64,000 bases of DNA from Novipirellula artificiosorum. GTDB lineage: Bacteria > Planctomycetota > Planctomycetia > Pirellulales > Pirellulaceae. The stretch lies in contig NZ_SJPV01000009.1 of the NCBI RefSeq assembly GCF_007860135.1, positions 62,001-126,000 on the forward strand, in the 5' to 3' direction. Shown one piece after another: positions 9,373-19,163 of the stretch. Position numbers and translations under genes: made by a program. A model generated the notes under the pieces. It saw nothing but the letters and a program-made list of their open reading frames with translations, was not told the origin of the DNA and ran no database searches. The stretch's first letter is position 1. The number at the start of each line of letters is the position of its first letter.

Positions 9373-10575
9373 ATGCTGCTGCCCACCCGCCTGACCCGAT
9401 ACGTCCTGTTCGAAATCCTCAAGATTTTCATCGTTGCGGTGATCGCGATGACGATGTTCATTTTGATGATTGGGGTGGGTCGGGAGTTGCTTCGCCGCAA
9501 TCTCGGGATTGTCTCGGTGGTTCAACTGCTTCCCTACGTCTTACCGATCGCGCTGCAGTTTTCGTTTCCCGCGACGGCGTTGTTTTCGGTTTGCTGTGTG
9601 TACGGGCGGATGGCAGCCGATGGTGAGGTTTCGACCGTCAAAGCCTCCGGGATTTCGCCGCTGAAGGTGCTTCAGCCGGCATTGATTTTTGCAGCCCTGC
9701 TGAGTCCCCTGTCCGTTTACGTGTCGGATCTTGCTGTTTCGTGGGGCAGGCCAGGTATCAATCGAGTGGTTCTGATGTCGGTCGAAGACATTGCCTATCG
9801 AGTGCTGCGAAGCCAGCATTCGTACACGTCGGACCATGGTTTTTCGATTCATGTCCGTGACGTCCAGGGTCACAAGCTGATTCAACCGACCGTTACGGTC
9901 CACAACACGGGATCTGCCGGGCCGATGAAATTGACCGCTTTTAGCGGGGAGCTGAGTCTTGATCCAGAAACCTATCATCTTGTTTTGAAAGTGGTGGATA
10001 GCCAGATCGAGACGGGACAAGGCATCCAGGGAATTGTCCCCGGTGAGCAGGAGTACAAGATTCCGCTGGCCGAAGCGATGATGGATCGGTCGCCGGAACA
10101 CCGTAGCCCCAGTTCGTTGCCCTTGAGGCTGATTCGAACCGAGCGTCTGCATCAAGATGCGCGGGCTCACGCGGCGGCGGGTGAGTTGGCAGCTCACGTT
10201 GGGTTCTCGATTCTGAGTTCGAGAAGTGAAGAGATCGCCGGGGGGGCTGGCCAAGCGATCGAGCATACGTTGCGGACGAGCCGCAAACGGTTGACGCGAT
10301 TGCACACTGAGCCGTGGCGCCGATGGGCCGAAGGATTTAGCTGTTTCTTCTTTGTGGTGGTCGGAGCGCCGCTGGCGATGATCGCCCGAACCAGTGATTA
10401 TTGGACGACCTTTGGGATCTGCTTCTTGCCGATCCTGATCACCTACTACCCGCTGTTTATCTTCGGGCTTGAACAAGCGAAGGACGCAACGATTCCGCCG
10501 TATGGCGTCTGGCTCGGCAACATCGTGTTGGCCGTGATCGGTACCGCGTTGATCGTCCGAGTCAGACGGTATTGA
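9373..10575 (+). CDS. LptF/LptG-family (YjgP/YjgQ) permease
   Basis: 400 residues from the ATG at 9373 (MLLPTRLTRYVLFEILKIF). The frame extends upstream to 9196, but that stretch is low-quality sequence and the family begins with exactly this kind of TRYVLFEILK helix. Six membrane segments are expected: three N-terminal (IFIVAVIAMTMFILMIG, LPYVLPIALQFSF, LIFAALLSPLSVYV) and three C-terminal (FFFVVVGAPLAMIA, FLPILITYYPLFIFG, IVLAVIGTALIV), with a periplasmic beta-jellyroll between. The family exports lipopolysaccharide with LptB, which suggests an outer membrane with LPS-like lipids. The 3' end overlaps the convergent kinase gene by 14 bp. Confidence 0.85.
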   Translation: MLLPTRLTRYVLFEILKIFIVAVIAMTMFILMIGVGRELLRRNLGIVSVVQLLPYVLPIALQFSFPATALFSVCCVYGRMAADGEVSTVKASGISPLKVLQPALIFAALLSPLSVYVSDLAVSWGRPGINRVVLMSVEDIAYRVLRSQHSYTSDHGFSIHVRDVQGHKLIQPTVTVHNTGSAGPMKLTAFSGELSLDPETYHLVLKVVDSQIETGQGIQGIVPGEQEYKIPLAEAMMDRSPEHRSPSSLPLRLIRTERLHQDARAHAAAGELAAHVGFSILSSRSEEIAGGAGQAIEHTLRTSRKRLTRLHTEPWRRWAEGFSCFFFVVVGAPLAMIARTSDYWTTFGICFLPILITYYPLFIFGLEQAKDATIPPYGVWLGNIVLAVIGTALIVRVRRY

Positions 10576-13210
10576 AATCCGAATGGGGTAACGTCTCCTG
10601 CGCCCGTTCGAGTTGGCGTGCGGAGGCGAAACAGGGATGCGTTGCCAACAGCAAGGGAAGCATCGGGGGAGTGGAATCCGCCAATTCCCCTAGTTTCGCG
10701 TCGTCGATTTCGCGACCACTTCGAGCCTGCAAAATCGCTTGGTTCAATTGGACGCCGAATGGCCCGTAGGGATATTGCTGTATATCCAATTCCGCACGTC
10801 GGCTGAAGTAGCGATCGGCATTCAGCGCGTTGCCAAAATCGACACCTTCATGTTCCGCTGCTGCCATGGCAAATTGACGTTGGGACTCATACAAGTCAAT
10901 CAGCAACCCTTTCGCAAACAAGCTCTCGCCGTGACGAGATCGAATACGTTGCGCATCGGTCAGCGCTCGGCGAATACTGCCAGAGTGCCAATACGCCCGC
11001 GCCTGGTCGACTTTCGCGATCACCGACAGCGGATTCAGTTGTGTCGCTTCGCGCAGAAATTGGAGCGCCGGGTTTGTCCGACCCTTGGTGAGTTCGAGCA
11101 GTCCGAGTTGGTGGCGAATTTGCCAATGATTTGGGGCATCGACCAGCAGCGTCCGCAAGATCTCCGTGGCCTCATCGTACCGAAACTGCGTTTGCCATTT
11201 CAACATGGCGTTGGCCAATCGGGCATCGACATTTTGAGGTTCCAACGCCACCGCTTCGCTCACCGCCTGGCGAGCTTGTCGGATCAATTCGATCGATTCA
11301 TCCGGTGTGGTTTGTGCCGCGAGCATGATCGATGTCAAGCCAAGTCCCGCCAAGGGCGCGGCGAATAATTCGTCCTGGCTGTGGGCAGAATGAAAACACT
11401 TCAGCGCCTGACGCAAGCCTTCGGGGCTGTCTGGATCGGACCGCGCCGAACCATCGACGAGGCATTTAAACGCGCTCACGCTTGGGCGCTGCGCCCCTTG
11501 GTCGGTCGATGTCAACGATCGTTCAAGCGCCGTTGCGATTTCCGAAGCAAACCGCGCCTGCTTCAGCAGGCTTTCACCGGTTTCCGAATAGAAACTGTCG
11601 CCCCACAGTTGCCAGCCGGTCCGCGAGGAGACAATTTGCAGGCTGATTTCATCGTACGTCTTGGTTCCCCGAACGATTTGCTGGAACGTCCCGGTAACCA
11701 AGGCATCGACGCCAAGTTCGTCACCGACTTGCATGTACTGTTCACGCGTGTTGGCAACGAGAGGGCGGAAGGGGGTCACGCTGACATCGGACATGCGGCT
11801 CAGCTCATCCACAAGCAGAGCGGCCAGTTGATCGCCACGAAAGATGGCCCGATCACCGACCGGTTGCCCTTGCGTTCCCTGGGCCAGCGTCGCCGAAGGA
11901 TCTTTCTTGTCGGTAAACGATAACACGGCTAACGAGCCGATCGAGCGAAGGGAATCGCCTCGATTGGCGTCAATGACGGCGGCCGCCAATGCCCCAAGCA
12001 ATCCACCGCCGACCCATTCGACAAACCTGCGACGTGTGTATCCCTTAAACGCATCCTGTTTATTTGCTTCCGATGCGATCGCTGTTGGCGGCTGCCGAAG
12101 TCGCTGCACCACCTCTGCGGCCGAGCTGGGGCGATCGGCCGGGTCCTTTTGCAAACACTGTTCAATCAATCGTGCCAGCGGCACATCCTGACAACGCCGA
12201 GTAGGGTCCGGTTGAGGTGTGCTTTCCAGCGTCGACGCAAAACGGGCGGTTGCCGTTTCGCCTTCAAACGCGCGCTGCCCATAAAACGCTTCGTGAAGCA
12301 AACAGCCCAGCGAAAACAAGTCGGCAGCAGGTCCTGCTTGCTCGCCTCTCGCTTGCTCGGGTGCCATGTAGCCGGGGGTTCCCATGACCACGCCCTCGCG
12401 AGTTTGCTCGCCCGTTGTCTTGCCGAAAAGATGGCCCTCGGCGCGGGAAAGCCCAAAGTCAAACAGCTTCACTCGAGGGCCAAGTAACGAGGCGGAGCTC
12501 GTCGAATCCGAGCCGCCGCTGACCGACTCACTCGCTCGCCCCAGCACCATAATGTTGTTGGGTTTTAGATCCCGATGCACGACCCCGCTCGCATGTGCTG
12601 CGGTCAGAGCGTCTGCGATTTGAATCCCAATCGAGCGAACCTCTTCGATCGTCAGACGCGACCGGCTGAGGAATCGGTCGAGCGTTTCACCCTGCAGAAA
12701 CTCCATCACGGCGTAGGGCGAGGAACCCACGATGCCGACGTCAAACAACTCGACGATATTGGGGTGACTAATCGCCGCAACCGCGCGGGCTTCACGCTGA
12801 AATCGTTCACCGAGCTTTTGGTGTTCTTCACCCTCGATCGCCATCATCTTGATCGCAACCTTTCGATGCAGTCGCGTGTCCGTCGCGGAATAGACGACTC
12901 CCATCCCACCACGCTCGATCATCGACGCGACCACATACGGGCCGATTTGGGTCCCTGAGGTCGGCAACGCCCGATCCGAGACCGTAGCTCCGTCGGCGAT
13001 CGTTCGGTCGGATCGGTGCGAGTGACTTTCCTCAATCTCCTGTTTCACCGCTTCGAGCTCCTCACGCAACAACCCGGCATGGATCTCGCGATGGGCGCTG
13101 ACGACCTCATCGATCGAGAGCGCATTGCCGCTGCGGAGAGACGATTCAAAGTCGAGACAAATCGCATCGAGTTTCGTCAATTCGCTAGCCGACAAATTGC
13201 GAAGTTCCAT
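10562..13210 (-). CDS. Ser/Thr protein kinase with TolB-like and TPR domains
   Basis: 882 residues. The kinase domain spans about 90-380: glycine loop MIERGGMGVVYSATD, the VAIKMM lysine, catalytic VVHRDLKPNNIMV, DFGLSRAEG, and GTPGYMAPEQA. A weak hydrophobic segment (GGGLLGALAAAVI) near 400 may anchor the protein. Then comes a region resembling the TolB/FlgO-type fold (LAALLVDELSRMSDVSVTPF ... LGVDALVTGTF), followed by TPR-like helices to the end. It is the third gene of an apparent operon with YgfZ and the ECF sigma factor. Planctomycete ECF-kinase pairs are known, and the kinase probably controls the sigma factor or its regulon; that link is an inference here. Confidence 0.92.
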   Translation of the reverse strand: MELRNLSASELTKLDAICLDFESSLRSGNALSIDEVVSAHREIHAGLLREELEAVKQEIEESHSHRSDRTIADGATVSDRALPTSGTQIGPYVVASMIERGGMGVVYSATDTRLHRKVAIKMMAIEGEEHQKLGERFQREARAVAAISHPNIVELFDVGIVGSSPYAVMEFLQGETLDRFLSRSRLTIEEVRSIGIQIADALTAAHASGVVHRDLKPNNIMVLGRASESVSGGSDSTSSASLLGPRVKLFDFGLSRAEGHLFGKTTGEQTREGVVMGTPGYMAPEQARGEQAGPAADLFSLGCLLHEAFYGQRAFEGETATARFASTLESTPQPDPTRRCQDVPLARLIEQCLQKDPADRPSSAAEVVQRLRQPPTAIASEANKQDAFKGYTRRRFVEWVGGGLLGALAAAVIDANRGDSLRSIGSLAVLSFTDKKDPSATLAQGTQGQPVGDRAIFRGDQLAALLVDELSRMSDVSVTPFRPLVANTREQYMQVGDELGVDALVTGTFQQIVRGTKTYDEISLQIVSSRTGWQLWGDSFYSETGESLLKQARFASEIATALERSLTSTDQGAQRPSVSAFKCLVDGSARSDPDSPEGLRQALKCFHSAHSQDELFAAPLAGLGLTSIMLAAQTTPDESIELIRQARQAVSEAVALEPQNVDARLANAMLKWQTQFRYDEATEILRTLLVDAPNHWQIRHQLGLLELTKGRTNPALQFLREATQLNPLSVIAKVDQARAYWHSGSIRRALTDAQRIRSRHGESLFAKGLLIDLYESQRQFAMAAAEHEGVDFGNALNADRYFSRRAELDIQQYPYGPFGVQLNQAILQARSGREIDDAKLGELADSTPPMLPLLLATHPCFASARQLERAQETLPHSDFNTV

Positions 13211-13325
13211 AACCTAGGTCCGCGATACGTAAGAAACGGCCTCCAACTGCGTGAACGCAGCACTCCATCGATGCTTCAATTGGAACCTTTTCGCCGAACG
13301 ATGTCCAGTGAAGGGGCCGACCCCG

Positions 13326-13955
13326 TCATTCCAGGGAATCTTCGGCTTCCTTGGCCTCCGACCAGATACGGCGAATCAGCTGCAAACGCCGCTCAACCGC
13401 ACGTTTGCTCAAGTCCAACCGTTCGGCAATCTCGTCGACTAAAAAACCATCCATCCGCATGATGGCGATCTGTTTGATCTGTTCGTCCCCCAATTGGTCG
13501 AGCAGTGTTTGGCACGCTTCGGCGAGTTCTGCACTCAACTCGGGCGAGGGTTCGCCCCCTGCAACGCTGCCGATTCCCAATTGCCGATCATCGGAATGCG
13601 CATCAACGAACACCGATTCACCACGGATGTTGCCGCCACCCCGCTTTTGGCGAGTGTGATGGCGAAGGTGTGCGTTGACTTTGCGGGACGTCAACGTGAT
13701 CAACAATCCCCACAAATTCTCAGGTGCCTTCAAGTCGGGGAACTGGTCACGTCGGACACCCGCAATGAAACTCTGAAACGCGGCGATCGCAATGTCTTCT
13801 TCGTCTGCGGTGCGTCTTAAGTTGGTGGGCATGCGTTTGGCTGCCAATTGCACCAGTGATTGGTAGTAGTCATGCCACAACGTGGCGATCGCGTCGTCAT
13901 CGCCATGGCGAACACGCTCGATCAACTCAAGGAACTGTTGGCGCGGCTGGTCCAT
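13326..13955 (-). CDS. ECF-type RNA polymerase sigma factor
   Basis: 209 residues from the ATG at 13955 (MDQPRQQFLELIERV), two bases after the stop of the upstream gene; upstream extensions lie inside that gene. Region 2 is visible as ALWHDYYQSLVQLAAKRM followed by DEEDIAIAAFQSF. Region 4 is IAIMRMDGFLVDEIAERLDLSKRAVERRLQLIRRIW, the helix-turn-helix that reads the -35 element. The sequence matches the planctomycete-rich ECF type associated with Ser/Thr kinases. No anti-sigma factor is adjacent; instead a kinase follows after 115 bp, suggesting control by phosphorylation. Confidence 0.9.
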   Translation of the reverse strand: MDQPRQQFLELIERVRHGDDDAIATLWHDYYQSLVQLAAKRMPTNLRRTADEEDIAIAAFQSFIAGVRRDQFPDLKAPENLWGLLITLTSRKVNAHLRHHTRQKRGGGNIRGESVFVDAHSDDRQLGIGSVAGGEPSPELSAELAEACQTLLDQLGDEQIKQIAIMRMDGFLVDEIAERLDLSKRAVERRLQLIRRIWSEAKEAEDSLE

Positions 13956-13957
13956 CG

Positions 13958-14947
13958 TTATTTCAGCACCGTTGCGACAAAGGTGGTTTGAGTGCTCTCG
14001 TCGATGCCCGATGCGATCGCCCCAGGATCGAAGTGAGTGCGACGCGCAAAGCCCAAGGCACACGATTCTCCGCCGCCAGTGCTTGCAACACTTGTCAGGC
14101 GGCCGACGGTCTTTCCATCACTCTGCAGCGTGGTGGAGGGTGCTGGGGATGCTCCTTCGATAGACCAGCGAACCAACTTGCGTTGAACTTGACCCATCGC
14201 GTCAAGCCGAGCCACGGTTTCCTGACCAAGGTAACAGCCTTTGGTGAACGATAGGGTTTCTCGATCCCGATTGATTTCCTGTGGCAAATTGCTTTCGTCA
14301 ATGTCGATGCCATACCACGGAAACCCGCGCTGAGTCCGTAACCGATGGAAGCAGGCTTCCTCGTGCATCTCAAACCCCAGCTTTTGCAACTCATCCGAGG
14401 CGACGGCCGCGTCGCCAGCGGCAACAAGCATCAAGCGACTGTCGTCCGCGAGCCAACGAACGTCAACAAGCTGCGCATCGATACCGCCAATCGATACCGT
14501 TGTTGCGTCCAAGGGGTCGTTAGGCGAGTTCGAGCCGTCGGCCGTTGTCCGTCCTTCGGACCCGCTGGCTCCCCCCGGTCCGACGTCAAGCGACTTTGCT
14601 TCCATCGCTTTGAGAACCGCCGCCGATGACAACAAAAAATACTTGAAGTCTTCGTCGCGAATCTTGGGGATTGCATCTTCGCGGATCGTGTAGCGGTCGA
14701 CATGGGCGGCGATGCGCTGCGATTGTCCCACTGCTCCGATCATGCGAAAGGCGTTTTCTTGACGAAACACATGCACATGGCCAACGGTTTTCCCGCGGAC
14801 GTCCGTGATGAAACTCTCGTGTCCTTGCCCCTGGTTCAGCGACAGAACCTCTTGGGTCGTTAAGTTGTTGACAATCGCCGGCGCATCGGCACCAACCACG
14901 TCGATGACGGAAACGGCGGGCAGGACATAATATTCGGGTGTACTCAT
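13958..14947 (-). CDS. ygfZ: YgfZ/GcvT-type folate-binding protein (Fe-S cluster assembly factor)
   Basis: 329 residues from the ATG at 14947 (MSTPEYYVLPAVSVIDVVGAD). The diagnostic motif KGCYLGQETVARLDAMGQVQRKL-like region is present near residue 235 (K-G-C-Y-x-G-Q-E). The N-terminal part resembles the aminomethyltransferase fold (GADAPAIVNNLTTQEV). YgfZ proteins use tetrahydrofolate and the motif Cys to maintain certain iron-sulfur enzymes. It is the first gene of a three-gene minus-strand run, two bases from the sigma factor, an unusual partner for a housekeeping protein. An insertion rich in Gly/Ser near residues 130-150 looks like a disordered loop. Confidence 0.9.
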   Translation of the reverse strand: MSTPEYYVLPAVSVIDVVGADAPAIVNNLTTQEVLSLNQGQGHESFITDVRGKTVGHVHVFRQENAFRMIGAVGQSQRIAAHVDRYTIREDAIPKIRDEDFKYFLLSSAAVLKAMEAKSLDVGPGGASGSEGRTTADGSNSPNDPLDATTVSIGGIDAQLVDVRWLADDSRLMLVAAGDAAVASDELQKLGFEMHEEACFHRLRTQRGFPWYGIDIDESNLPQEINRDRETLSFTKGCYLGQETVARLDAMGQVQRKLVRWSIEGASPAPSTTLQSDGKTVGRLTSVASTGGGESCALGFARRTHFDPGAIASGIDESTQTTFVATVLK

Positions 14948-15011
14948 GAGGCCAGCATAACAGCGGCAACCGACTCGCAAAAGCGAGGCAAATGAATACG
15001 AAAGATTCGTC

Positions 15012-17456
15012 TCAATGCCTTAACGGTTGCCGATACCAAAACGATCGCCAATACGCTTGGTCGGTCGCATAGACATCGACTTGATCCGATCCGGGAATCA
15101 ACTGCGGTTCGATCTCAAAACGCCGCATTTCTCGAAGGTAATGCTCATTTGGCTGAAAGCCGGGCATGTCAAATCGCTTGCGAATTCGCAGTTGGTCGGC
15201 CGCTTGGTCAATCGTGCGAAGCAGTTCTTGATAGTCGACGTCATCGGTGTTTGTGAAAACCGGGCGACCACACAGCTGCAAGCCACCGGCCGATTTCGCC
15301 AAGGGAGCTCGCAACAAAATCGACAACTCGGGGTTCGTTAAGTTGCATCGCGATTGTGGAACCATTGGGTGTTGCCACGGCGCGTTGGCCAAGTAGGGTG
15401 GCAGCTTGTTGTCTTTGGGGCCAAAATGGGTGTGGAAATCAACGTAGTGTTGATGGGGCCGTTGAATCGGCGCAACATGATGACACTCGCCGCAGCGCCG
15501 CGACAGCATTTCGTACGGCAACTCCACGGCAACCGCACCGCTGCCCAACGCCGCATAGGTCCCTGGGTAGGGCGCGCTGGTGTCGATCCACAAACGAATC
15601 AATTTGCGTTGCGGATCGGTCAGTTTTGCGTCGTGATGGGACCCATCGATCAATTGCATCAACCGGCTCGCTGAACTTCCAATGGTTCGAGGTGCTTGCA
15701 GCGAATAGGGGTTGTTGCGACCGTCGGCGACAAGCCCCAGTTTGGTGAGGGTCCAATAACTCACGGAGAACACGGGAGTGTGATCGCCACTGAGATCGAT
15801 TTGCCCTTCAAAGGCTTTCGCATTGTGGCAGGTGGCACAGTGCTGGTCGAGAATCGGTTGAACATCGCGAACGAAATCGATCACGTCAGGCACATCGTCG
15901 ATCGGCTGGATTTTCTGTGCAGGCTTCGCCAGGGCAGCTAACCGGCGATCGGGCGGTGAGGTTTCGGAGCGATGCTCGTGGCAGCCGACACAGCCAACGG
16001 TTTCGCCTGGTTGAAGCGTCATGAAGCTTTGCATTCGGCGAACGGAAAGGTCGTTTTCATCGAGTGCGACGAAGAACAGCGACCGCAAGGCCGGTAGCTC
16101 GATCGACGCGGACCCGTCCGGTTCGACGGGGACCGTGCCCAAAATGCGAGCCAACGTAAAGGTCCCACCGATGCTGATGGGATCCTGGCCACCCGAGAAA
16201 TTGACCGGTTTGGGCAATTGCTCGAGCACGAGCAGTTTCTTGATCTGCCCCACGGCCAACTCACCCATGGATCGTCCGTGGTAGATGTCGGCGAGCACGA
16301 CATGGGCGGTCGGTTCGTCCAGATCCACCTGCGGCGCGATGACCGGTTCACGAGGTCTTGCCAGAATCGGGCGAGGTTCGTGGCATTGCATCGAACCGTC
16401 CGATTCCGAGACGCGGTAGATCGCTTCGGTGTTTCCATCACGATCCATCACGTGGATTCCTTTGGCGTCGGCCACCAAAAAACAGTTCTCGTCCATTCCG
16501 TAAGGGTCACGGAAGAGCTGATTGCCTTGACTCACTTGGCGTACCATCGAGGACACATCGGGGCCTCCCCGAAGGTCAACGACCGCGACCGACCCCATGT
16601 GTTCAGGGCGTCCATGGCCCGGCGAAAAGGAAGCAACGATTTTGTCGCTCGAGCGAATCGGTTTCGCATCGAGCATCGCAACCCCGCCTTGCTGATTTCC
16701 AAAGCTGACCATCTGTCCGGTTCCATCAGGATTGGTCGTCCAAAGATGGTGGAAGTGGACTTGGCTTCGGTCCACATACTCCCAACGCATGTACAACACG
16801 CGACCGTCCGGGAGCGTCCAAGGTGTGTTGTCATGATCGTTGTTGCTCGACAGCATGCGGATGTTGCTGCCGTCGGCATCGCAACGATAAAGGGTGGTCA
16901 CACGCGTGATCCAACAATTCACCATCCGTCGACAGCGACTCGAACCAAACACAATCCCGCCATCAGGAAGGTAAGTGGGTTCGATGTCATCGTCTGGCCC
17001 AAACGTCAATTGTCTCAGCCCGCTACCGTCGGTCTGGATCTCGTAAAGATGGTAAGTCGGGGTGCCCCCTTTTCGATAGGAGAACAGGATTTTATCACCA
17101 TCGTAGTGCAATTGCGGATCACGCACGCCACCGAGTGGATCGTCAAGCAGCACATTGAGTTTCCCACTTCGCAGGTTGAGCCGACAAAGTCGCCCACCCT
17201 CGCCAAACCCCATCTTCTCGGGTTCATTGCAGTAGTAACCAAAGTTGACGTACCAATGATCGTTGCACGCAATGCGCATTGCGAAGACGATCTCGTCGAC
17301 TTCGCTGAGTGGGCCGTCAAGCATCGATTGCAGCAGCGGGCCGGGTTGAAACGAATCCGGTTGTGGGGCGAGCCAAGTGGATTCCGCGCCATAGGAAGCT
17401 GCCAACGTGAAACCAAGGAACAAGGCGAGGCAGCAAGCGGTGCTTGATCGCATCAT
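15012..17456 (-). CDS. Exported beta-propeller protein with three haem c motifs (HzsA-like architecture)
   Basis: 814 residues from the ATG at 17456 (MMRSSTACCLALFLGFTLAAS, a signal peptide). The N-terminal half has TolB/PD40-type propeller repeats (DPQLHYDGDKILFSYR, DIEPTYLPDGGIVFGSSR, NTPWTLPDGRVLYMRWEY). The C-terminal half holds three C-x-x-C-H motifs: CVGCH, CATCH and CGECH, as in c-type cytochromes. This layout is shared with the hydrazine-synthase-alpha-like proteins found widely in planctomycetes that do not perform anammox, so hydrazine synthesis should not be inferred. The protein should be periplasmic and needs cytochrome c maturation. It is 64 bp upstream of ygfZ on the same strand. 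Confidence 0.85.
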   Translation of the reverse strand: MMRSSTACCLALFLGFTLAASYGAESTWLAPQPDSFQPGPLLQSMLDGPLSEVDEIVFAMRIACNDHWYVNFGYYCNEPEKMGFGEGGRLCRLNLRSGKLNVLLDDPLGGVRDPQLHYDGDKILFSYRKGGTPTYHLYEIQTDGSGLRQLTFGPDDDIEPTYLPDGGIVFGSSRCRRMVNCWITRVTTLYRCDADGSNIRMLSSNNDHDNTPWTLPDGRVLYMRWEYVDRSQVHFHHLWTTNPDGTGQMVSFGNQQGGVAMLDAKPIRSSDKIVASFSPGHGRPEHMGSVAVVDLRGGPDVSSMVRQVSQGNQLFRDPYGMDENCFLVADAKGIHVMDRDGNTEAIYRVSESDGSMQCHEPRPILARPREPVIAPQVDLDEPTAHVVLADIYHGRSMGELAVGQIKKLLVLEQLPKPVNFSGGQDPISIGGTFTLARILGTVPVEPDGSASIELPALRSLFFVALDENDLSVRRMQSFMTLQPGETVGCVGCHEHRSETSPPDRRLAALAKPAQKIQPIDDVPDVIDFVRDVQPILDQHCATCHNAKAFEGQIDLSGDHTPVFSVSYWTLTKLGLVADGRNNPYSLQAPRTIGSSASRLMQLIDGSHHDAKLTDPQRKLIRLWIDTSAPYPGTYAALGSGAVAVELPYEMLSRRCGECHHVAPIQRPHQHYVDFHTHFGPKDNKLPPYLANAPWQHPMVPQSRCNLTNPELSILLRAPLAKSAGGLQLCGRPVFTNTDDVDYQELLRTIDQAADQLRIRKRFDMPGFQPNEHYLREMRRFEIEPQLIPGSDQVDVYATDQAYWRSFWYRQPLRH

Positions 17457-17750
17457 GACGTTTTCTCTCTCGGCGTGGCCCGCGGCAAGACGTCGCATTG
17501 CTTGGCGATGCAGATCGCGAGGTCAGCCGGACGTTGCTGGGAAAAAGGCGGGAGGGGAGCACGGAAGGGGCACCCGCATTGTATCGTCGTGCGACACCCG
17601 ATCGCAAGGTAATTCGAAGGAATCGCAGCGCGAATCGGATCGTTACGCTTTCGCACGCTGGGTCGACGTGATAAGAACTCTATGCCAGAGAAAGCCTGCG
17701 CTTTTTCTAAAACAGCCCCCCCTCCCCCCCTCCTGAGGAAATGGTGAGTC

Positions 17751-18857
17751 ATGAGAAGCCTTTGTCTTTTTCGTTCTAGCCTTATCGGGGCGACGGTTTT
17801 GTTGTTGTCGTTCGTCGTCAACGCACAGGAAGTCCGTCACGAGATCCATTTTCCTGATTTGCCTGGCTACCAGACGTTGAAGTGCGACTTTCACATGCAT
17901 ACCGTTTTTTCGGATGGGAATGTTTGGCCAACGGTGCGAGTGGAAGAAGCGTGGCGCCAAGGCCTTGATGCGATTGCAATTACGGATCATCTCGAGTACC
18001 AACCCAAATCGAGCGACCTTCCCACCAATCACAACCGGCCCTACGAGTTAGCCAAACCAGCAGCCGATGCCTGCAGTCTGATTTTGATCCGCGGCAGCGA
18101 GATCACTCGAGACACGCCCCCGGGGCACTTCAACGGGATCTTCTTGAGCGATTCTCGGCCGCTCGATACGCCCGAGTTCTTCGATGCGGTGAAAGCGGCC
18201 AACGATCAAAATGCTTTTGTGTTTTGGAATCATCAAGGATGGAAAGGAGAGGAAAAAGGACGTTGGATGGAGGTACATACCACTCTGTTTGAAGCGAGCA
18301 TGTTTCAAGGTATGGAGGTCGATAACAACAACAGCTACTTTCCCACGGCCCATCGCTGGTGTTTAGAAAAAGGACTGACCCTGCTTGGGAATTCGGATAT
18401 CCACTCCCCCGACCTGATCGTCGAAAATCGATCGGACCACCACCGAACGATGACCTTGGTGTTCGCGGCCGAGCGAACCGCAGAGTCGATTCATGAGGCG
18501 CTGCGCGATCGCCGAACGGTCGTGTGGGGTCAAGGGCATTTGATCGGACGGCAAGAGCACCTCGAACCACTGTTTGACGCAGCGGTGAGCGTGACCCAGC
18601 CCATCGTGCGAATGGGGAAGCAGGTCACGTTGCAGATTCGTAATCAATGCGAAGCGGAAATCGTACTCGATCGCAGTGCCGGAAACGGTCCCCAGTCGAT
18701 CAAGCTCTCGCCATGCGCGACCACACTTGTCACGTTCCGAACTCCTGACTCCGAGACCCCCCTTGAGCTCCACTACACGGCAAGCAACTTATTGATTGCA
18801 CCCGAAACGGGGTTGCCGGTGACGCTGACGACCGAAGCATCATCGACCGATTTGTAG
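17751..18857 (+). CDS. Exported PHP-domain metal-dependent phosphoesterase
   Basis: 368 residues. The N-terminus (LIGATVLLLSFVVNAQE) is a signal peptide with a cleavage site near residue 26. The PHP domain begins at about 40 with CDFHMHTVFSDGN (H-x-H and Asp), continues through AIAITDHLEY (Asp-His), a GSEIT segment, VFWNHQGWKG and LLGNSDIHSPD; these supply the three-metal site. PHP enzymes hydrolyse phosphoesters; the substrate here is unknown, and export makes a role in scavenging plausible. The C-terminal ~90 residues resemble a beta-sandwich. The poly-C tract just upstream (17718-17731) lies in the 5' region. Confidence 0.87.
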   Translation: MRSLCLFRSSLIGATVLLLSFVVNAQEVRHEIHFPDLPGYQTLKCDFHMHTVFSDGNVWPTVRVEEAWRQGLDAIAITDHLEYQPKSSDLPTNHNRPYELAKPAADACSLILIRGSEITRDTPPGHFNGIFLSDSRPLDTPEFFDAVKAANDQNAFVFWNHQGWKGEEKGRWMEVHTTLFEASMFQGMEVDNNNSYFPTAHRWCLEKGLTLLGNSDIHSPDLIVENRSDHHRTMTLVFAAERTAESIHEALRDRRTVVWGQGHLIGRQEHLEPLFDAAVSVTQPIVRMGKQVTLQIRNQCEAEIVLDRSAGNGPQSIKLSPCATTLVTFRTPDSETPLELHYTASNLLIAPETGLPVTLTTEASSTDL

Positions 18858-19163
18858 TGAGACGGATCCGCACACTCCAAGGATCGGCCAATCAAGAAGT
18901 CGCACACTGAGGTCGTGGGTTGATTCCAGATCTCGGTGCTGGGCGTTATTCAACAAATCGATTGCATTCGTGGTTGATTGAGCATTCCTTCGTGAAACCC
19001 GCTAGGTCGAATGGGATTGCGGTCGACGATTCAAGAGGTTTCGCAGGCTCGAAAGGAATGCGGCATGATTTTTGCCCCGGTTGTCTGCTGTTAAACAATC
19101 AAGAAACTTGCCGCGACTCCTCGATGAAGTCGCGGTTTCCATGCTGACATAAGGTTGAACAGA
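18858..19163. other. Intergenic region upstream of the receiver protein
   Basis: About 300 bp without a convincing gene. The only structure I see is the hairpin at 19111-19135, listed separately. It may contain the promoter of the receiver gene. Confidence 0.35.
19111..19138 (+). terminator. Strong hairpin before the receiver gene
   Basis: CCGCGACT at 19111-19118 pairs perfectly with AGTCGCGG at 19128-19135 (9-nt loop), followed by TTT. The T run is short, so this could be a weak terminator, an attenuator in the leader of the receiver gene (start 26 bp later), or an operator. Confidence 0.45.

Noticed and set aside
16218..17447. A 409-codon plus-strand frame opposite the three-haem protein
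   Set aside because: Shadow of a GC-rich gene; the minus-strand protein has signal peptide, propeller repeats and haem motifs.
15012..17456. Hydrazine synthase subunit (anammox)
   Set aside because: Only the domain order is similar; homologues are widespread in planctomycetes that do not carry out anammox, and no other pathway gene is present.
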